This document shows positions 12,570 through 14,550 of a DNA stretch of 14,550 bases, piece after piece (positions within the stretch are counted from its first letter, which is position 1; every line of letters begins with the position of its first letter). The DNA comes from Gammaproteobacteria bacterium (lineage in GTDB: Bacteria > Pseudomonadota > Gammaproteobacteria > BMS3Bbin11). The DNA lies in assembly GCA_030597275.1 (NCBI GenBank), contig JAUVSB010000010.1:1-14550 (forward strand), read 5' to 3'. A program made the translations under genes and the position numbers. The notes beneath the pieces are model-generated. The model saw only the letters and a program-made list of their open reading frames with translations, was not told the origin of the DNA and made no database searches.

Positions 12570-13244
12570 TCACAGCAATCCACGCTCCGAAAATGAAACC
12601 GGCTGGCCATCACCTACAATAAAATGATCCAGTACACGAACATCCACCAGGCCAAGAGACTCTTTCAGACGGGATGTCAGGGCGATATCGGCCTGACTGG
12701 GTTCGGCTATACCTGATGGGTGATTATGTGCCAGGATGACCGCAGCGGCATTGTGATGTATCGCTTTTCGTACAATTTCGCGAGGATGAACCGATGCGCC
12801 GTCTATGGTGCCGTTAAAACATTCCTCAAAACTAATCAGACGATGGCGGTTATCCAGAAATAATACGCAGAACACTTCCGCCTGCCGGTCACGTAAGCTT
12901 GCCTGGAGATAATCCCTTACATGTTCCGGACTAGTGAAGCTGTCTCGCTCACCAAGATGCTCGGCGTAGTGACGGCGGGCTATTTCAAGCACTGCCTGAC
13001 ATTGAACATATGTCGCCATACCCAGCCCCTTGCCCTGACAGAAGCTTTTCTGATCTGCCGACAGCAGAGCCCTCAATCCACCAAATTCTTTTAATAAACT
13101 ACGCGCCAGATCGACTGCATTCATGCCAATAGTGCCTGTTCGCAGCAAAATCGCCAACAATTCAGAATCACTCAGTGACGCGGCGCCTTTATGCAGCAGT
13201 TTTTCACGTGGGCGCTCGTTTTCAAGCCAGTTCTTTATAGACAT
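12570..13244 (-). CDS. radC: RadC family protein (JAMM/MPN+ domain)
   Basis: The 224-residue protein has an N-terminal helix-hairpin-helix-like part (NWLENERPREKLLHKGAASL and SDSELLAILLRTGT) and a C-terminal JAB domain. The metal motif HNHPSG at 173-178, followed by EPSQAD with D186, is intact. JAMM metal ligands suggest a hydrolase, but the real role of RadC is unclear; its old link to DNA repair was not upheld in E. coli. AGGAG, 6-7 nt before the ATG at 13244, is a strong ribosome-binding site. It lies upstream of rpmB on the same strand and is divergent from coaBC, the conserved gammaproteobacterial order. Confidence 0.94.
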   Translation of the reverse strand: MSIKNWLENERPREKLLHKGAASLSDSELLAILLRTGTIGMNAVDLARSLLKEFGGLRALLSADQKSFCQGKGLGMATYVQCQAVLEIARRHYAEHLGERDSFTSPEHVRDYLQASLRDRQAEVFCVLFLDNRHRLISFEECFNGTIDGASVHPREIVRKAIHHNAAAVILAHNHPSGIAEPSQADIALTSRLKESLGLVDVRVLDHFIVGDGQPVSFSERGLL

Positions 13245-13284
13245 CCTTGTCTCCTTAGTTTTCTGGTTTTAATATTTGAATGTA

Positions 13285-13305
13285 TTAAACCGCAAAGGAC
13301 GCAGG
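13285..13305. repeat. Half copy of the ACCGCAAAGGACGCAGG intergenic repeat
   Basis: AAACCGCAAAGGACGCAGG at 13287-13305 matches the reverse complement of the right arm of the palindrome at 111-172 in 18 of 19 bases. Only one arm is present here. It sits between the divergent radC and coaBC genes, next to the CTTGAAA repeats. Confidence 0.6.
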
Positions 13306-13335
13306 GAATGCAAAAAATATCCTTTCCTCTTGTTA

Positions 13336-13352
13336 CTTGAAACTTGAAACTT
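13336..13352 (+). repeat. CTTGAAA short direct repeat, copy 2
   Basis: CTTGAAACTTGAAACTT contains two exact 7-bp units and part of a third. It is preceded by pyrimidine-rich CTTTCCTCTTGTTA, as in the copy at 10300-10321. It lies within the presumed coaBC promoter region. Confidence 0.55.
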
Positions 13353-13364
13353 AGCCAATACTAT
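13337..13364 (+). promoter_or_regulatory. Candidate coaBC promoter using a repeat unit as -35
   Basis: TTGAAA at 13337-13342, inside the CTTGAAA repeat, is followed after 16 bp by TACTAT at 13359-13364. These match four of six bases at each box. Transcription would start near 13371 and give a leader of about 20 nt. A rival -10, TAAAAT at 13379-13384 (five of six), lacks a -35 partner. Confidence 0.4.
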
Positions 13365-13374
13365 CCCTTTATCT

Positions 13375-13389
13375 GCGCTAAAATAGCGC
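13375..13389 (+). promoter_or_regulatory. Perfect inverted repeat abutting the coaBC start codon
   Basis: GCGCTA, AAA and TAGCGC form a perfect 6-bp inverted repeat that ends one base before the coaBC ATG. It occupies the place of a ribosome-binding site, and none is visible. It could be an operator, an RNA hairpin limiting initiation, or the frame around a -10 box (TAAAAT) for a leaderless transcript. Confidence 0.45.
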
Positions 13390-13390
13390 C

Positions 13391-14550
13391 ATGAACGAAC
13401 TTGCCGGCAAAAAGATACTTCTGGGCATCACCGGTGGCATTGCCGCCTATAAAAGTGCCGTGCTATGTCGCGACCTCATTCGGCAGGGCGCCGAGGTTCG
13501 GGTAGTCATGACTGAGGCGGCAACGCATTTTATAACACCGCTTACGCTGCAGGCATTAAGTGGCCACCCTGTCCACAGCGACCTTTTCGCTGCAGAGGCC
13601 GAGCATGGTATGGGACATATTGAGCTGGCGCGTTGGGCTGACAGGATCCTCATCGCGCCCGCCAGTGCACAAACCATAGCTAAGCTTGCACATGGCGAGG
13701 CGGATAACCTGTTGTGCACAACTGTGCTGGCCAGTGATGCGCCATTGCTGATTGCACCGGCGATGAATACTGTCATGTGGCAGGATGCTGCTATGCAGGC
13801 AAATATTGACCTGCTACTTGCTCGTGGTGTAACAATACTCGGCCCTGCTAGCGGAAACCAGGCCTGTGGTGAAGATGGCCCCGGCCGCATGCTGGAACCT
13901 GAAGAAATATCTGAACATCTGAAACAGGAATTTCAGGCTAATTTACTTACAGGAAAGGAAATCATCATCACAGCTGGCCCCACCTGGGAAGCCATTGATC
14001 CAGTACGGGGTTTAACCAATCACAGCTCCGGCAAGATGGGCTACGCCCTGGCAAGGGCACTGCATGATGCCGGTGCAAACGTAAAACTGATTTCTGGACC
14101 AACATCCTTGCGCCCGCCCTATGGCATAGATTGCATTAATATCACCAGTGCACAGAACATGGCTGATGCGGTTATGACAAACAGAGCAACATGCGATATC
14201 TTTATCGGTGCCGCTGCTGTAGCCGATGACCGCCCCGTTAGCAGCGCAAAACAGAAAATAAAAAAGAACGCTGAAACTCTTACCCTGGAACTGGTGCGGA
14301 ATCCGGACATTCTTGCCATGGTTGCCGCCCTGGACAGACCACCATTTACTGTCGGTTTTGCTGCGGAAACTGAAAATATTACTGATAATGCAGCAAAAAA
14401 ATTAGCCGCAAAAGGAATAGATTTGATTGCAGCAAACCCTGTCAGCGGCGACAATAACGCGTTTAATTCAGAGTCGAATGAACTGACCCTGATTGACCGT
14501 AACGGTATCAGCCATCTCAGCCGCTGCAGTAAAAACCTGCTGGCCCAAAA
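13391..14550 (+). CDS. coaBC: Bifunctional CoaBC: PPC decarboxylase/phosphopantothenate-cysteine ligase, 3' end cut
   Basis: 386 residues are visible before the window ends; the family is about 400. The CoaC half has the flavin-binding GGIAAYKS at 15-22, the catalytic histidine H76 in GHIELARWAD, PAMN at 123-126 and the active-site cysteine C159 in NQACGEDGPGRM. The CoaB half begins near 190 with ITAGPTWEAIDPVRGLTNHS and continues through KQKIKKN, which includes the ligase lysines, and GFAAET. It makes 4'-phosphopantetheine from phosphopantothenate and cysteine in CoA synthesis. The ATG at 13391 gives the standard N-terminus (MNELAGKKILLGITGGIAAY) but has no Shine-Dalgarno. It is divergent from radC, as in E. 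coli dfp-radC. Confidence 0.96.
   Translation, partial: MNELAGKKILLGITGGIAAYKSAVLCRDLIRQGAEVRVVMTEAATHFITPLTLQALSGHPVHSDLFAAEAEHGMGHIELARWADRILIAPASAQTIAKLAHGEADNLLCTTVLASDAPLLIAPAMNTVMWQDAAMQANIDLLLARGVTILGPASGNQACGEDGPGRMLEPEEISEHLKQEFQANLLTGKEIIITAGPTWEAIDPVRGLTNHSSGKMGYALARALHDAGANVKLISGPTSLRPPYGIDCINITSAQNMADAVMTNRATCDIFIGAAAVADDRPVSSAKQKIKKNAETLTLELVRNPDILAMVAALDRPPFTVGFAAETENITDNAAKKLAAKGIDLIAANPVSGDNNAFNSESNELTLIDRNGISHLSRCSKNLLAQ

Noticed and set aside
12570..13244. Mobile-element anti-restriction or phage RadC
   Set aside because: The gene sits in the conserved coaBC-radC-rpmB-rpmG order with no mobile genes nearby, so it is the chromosomal core version.
13447..14454. Minus-strand ORFs opposite coaBC
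   Set aside because: They are rich in Ala and Ser in the way typical of antisense reading; CoaBC motifs on + are continuous through the region.
1..14550. Novel defence, toxin-antitoxin or mobile system
   Set aside because: I looked for paired small genes, nucleases, integrases, transposases and terminal repeats on both strands; apart from the small ORFs at 2210-2671, which lack toxin or antitoxin features, nothing fits.

Overview
The window reads as core chromosome of a gammaproteobacterium with moderate G+C (by eye). The evidence is the bamD / rluD-pgeF block next to clpB, the radC-rpmB-rpmG cluster divergent from coaBC, and tandem aat and bpt genes. A phosphoribulokinase of the Calvin-cycle type suggests an autotroph, such as a sulfur-oxidising or purple sulfur lineage. 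That is an inference, because no RuBisCO, sulfur-oxidation or photosynthesis gene lies here.

Layout, left to right. Positions 1-93 are the tail of clpB, followed by a palindromic intergenic repeat. Next, on +, come a two-domain kinase-like protein, a truncated DUF389-like N-terminus, a small four-cysteine DUF3330-like protein and a small membrane protein whose 3' end runs into the end of the opposite-strand pgeF. On the minus strand rluD and pgeF overlap, and bamD is divergent from them across 58 bp. After a short convergent spacer, nadE and an overlapping Sfp-type phosphopantetheinyl transferase lie on the minus strand. Divergent from nadE is a tight run on +: a DUF482/FemAB-like protein, aat and bpt. 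Then come infA (TTG start) and prk, each behind a non-coding spacer of 240-280 bp. A bidirectional terminator separates prk from the convergent rpmB-rpmG pair. radC lies upstream of rpmB, and coaBC (cut by the window end) is divergent from radC.

Functionally the genes cover envelope quality (BamD, PgeF), ribosome biogenesis and translation (RluD, IF-1, bL28, bL33), N-degron protein tagging (Aat, Bpt), cofactor synthesis (NadE, CoaBC, with a CoA-consuming phosphopantetheinyl transferase) and carbon fixation (Prk).

I see no mobile element, CRISPR array, tRNA or rRNA gene, or recognisable defence system. The points most worth a second look are three consecutive GNAT-fold transferases (DUF482-Aat-Bpt), shared short words upstream of prk, the TTG start of infA, the palindrome abutting the coaBC start codon, the dispersed intergenic repeats, and the rearranged clpB/pgeF junction holding a truncated gene.
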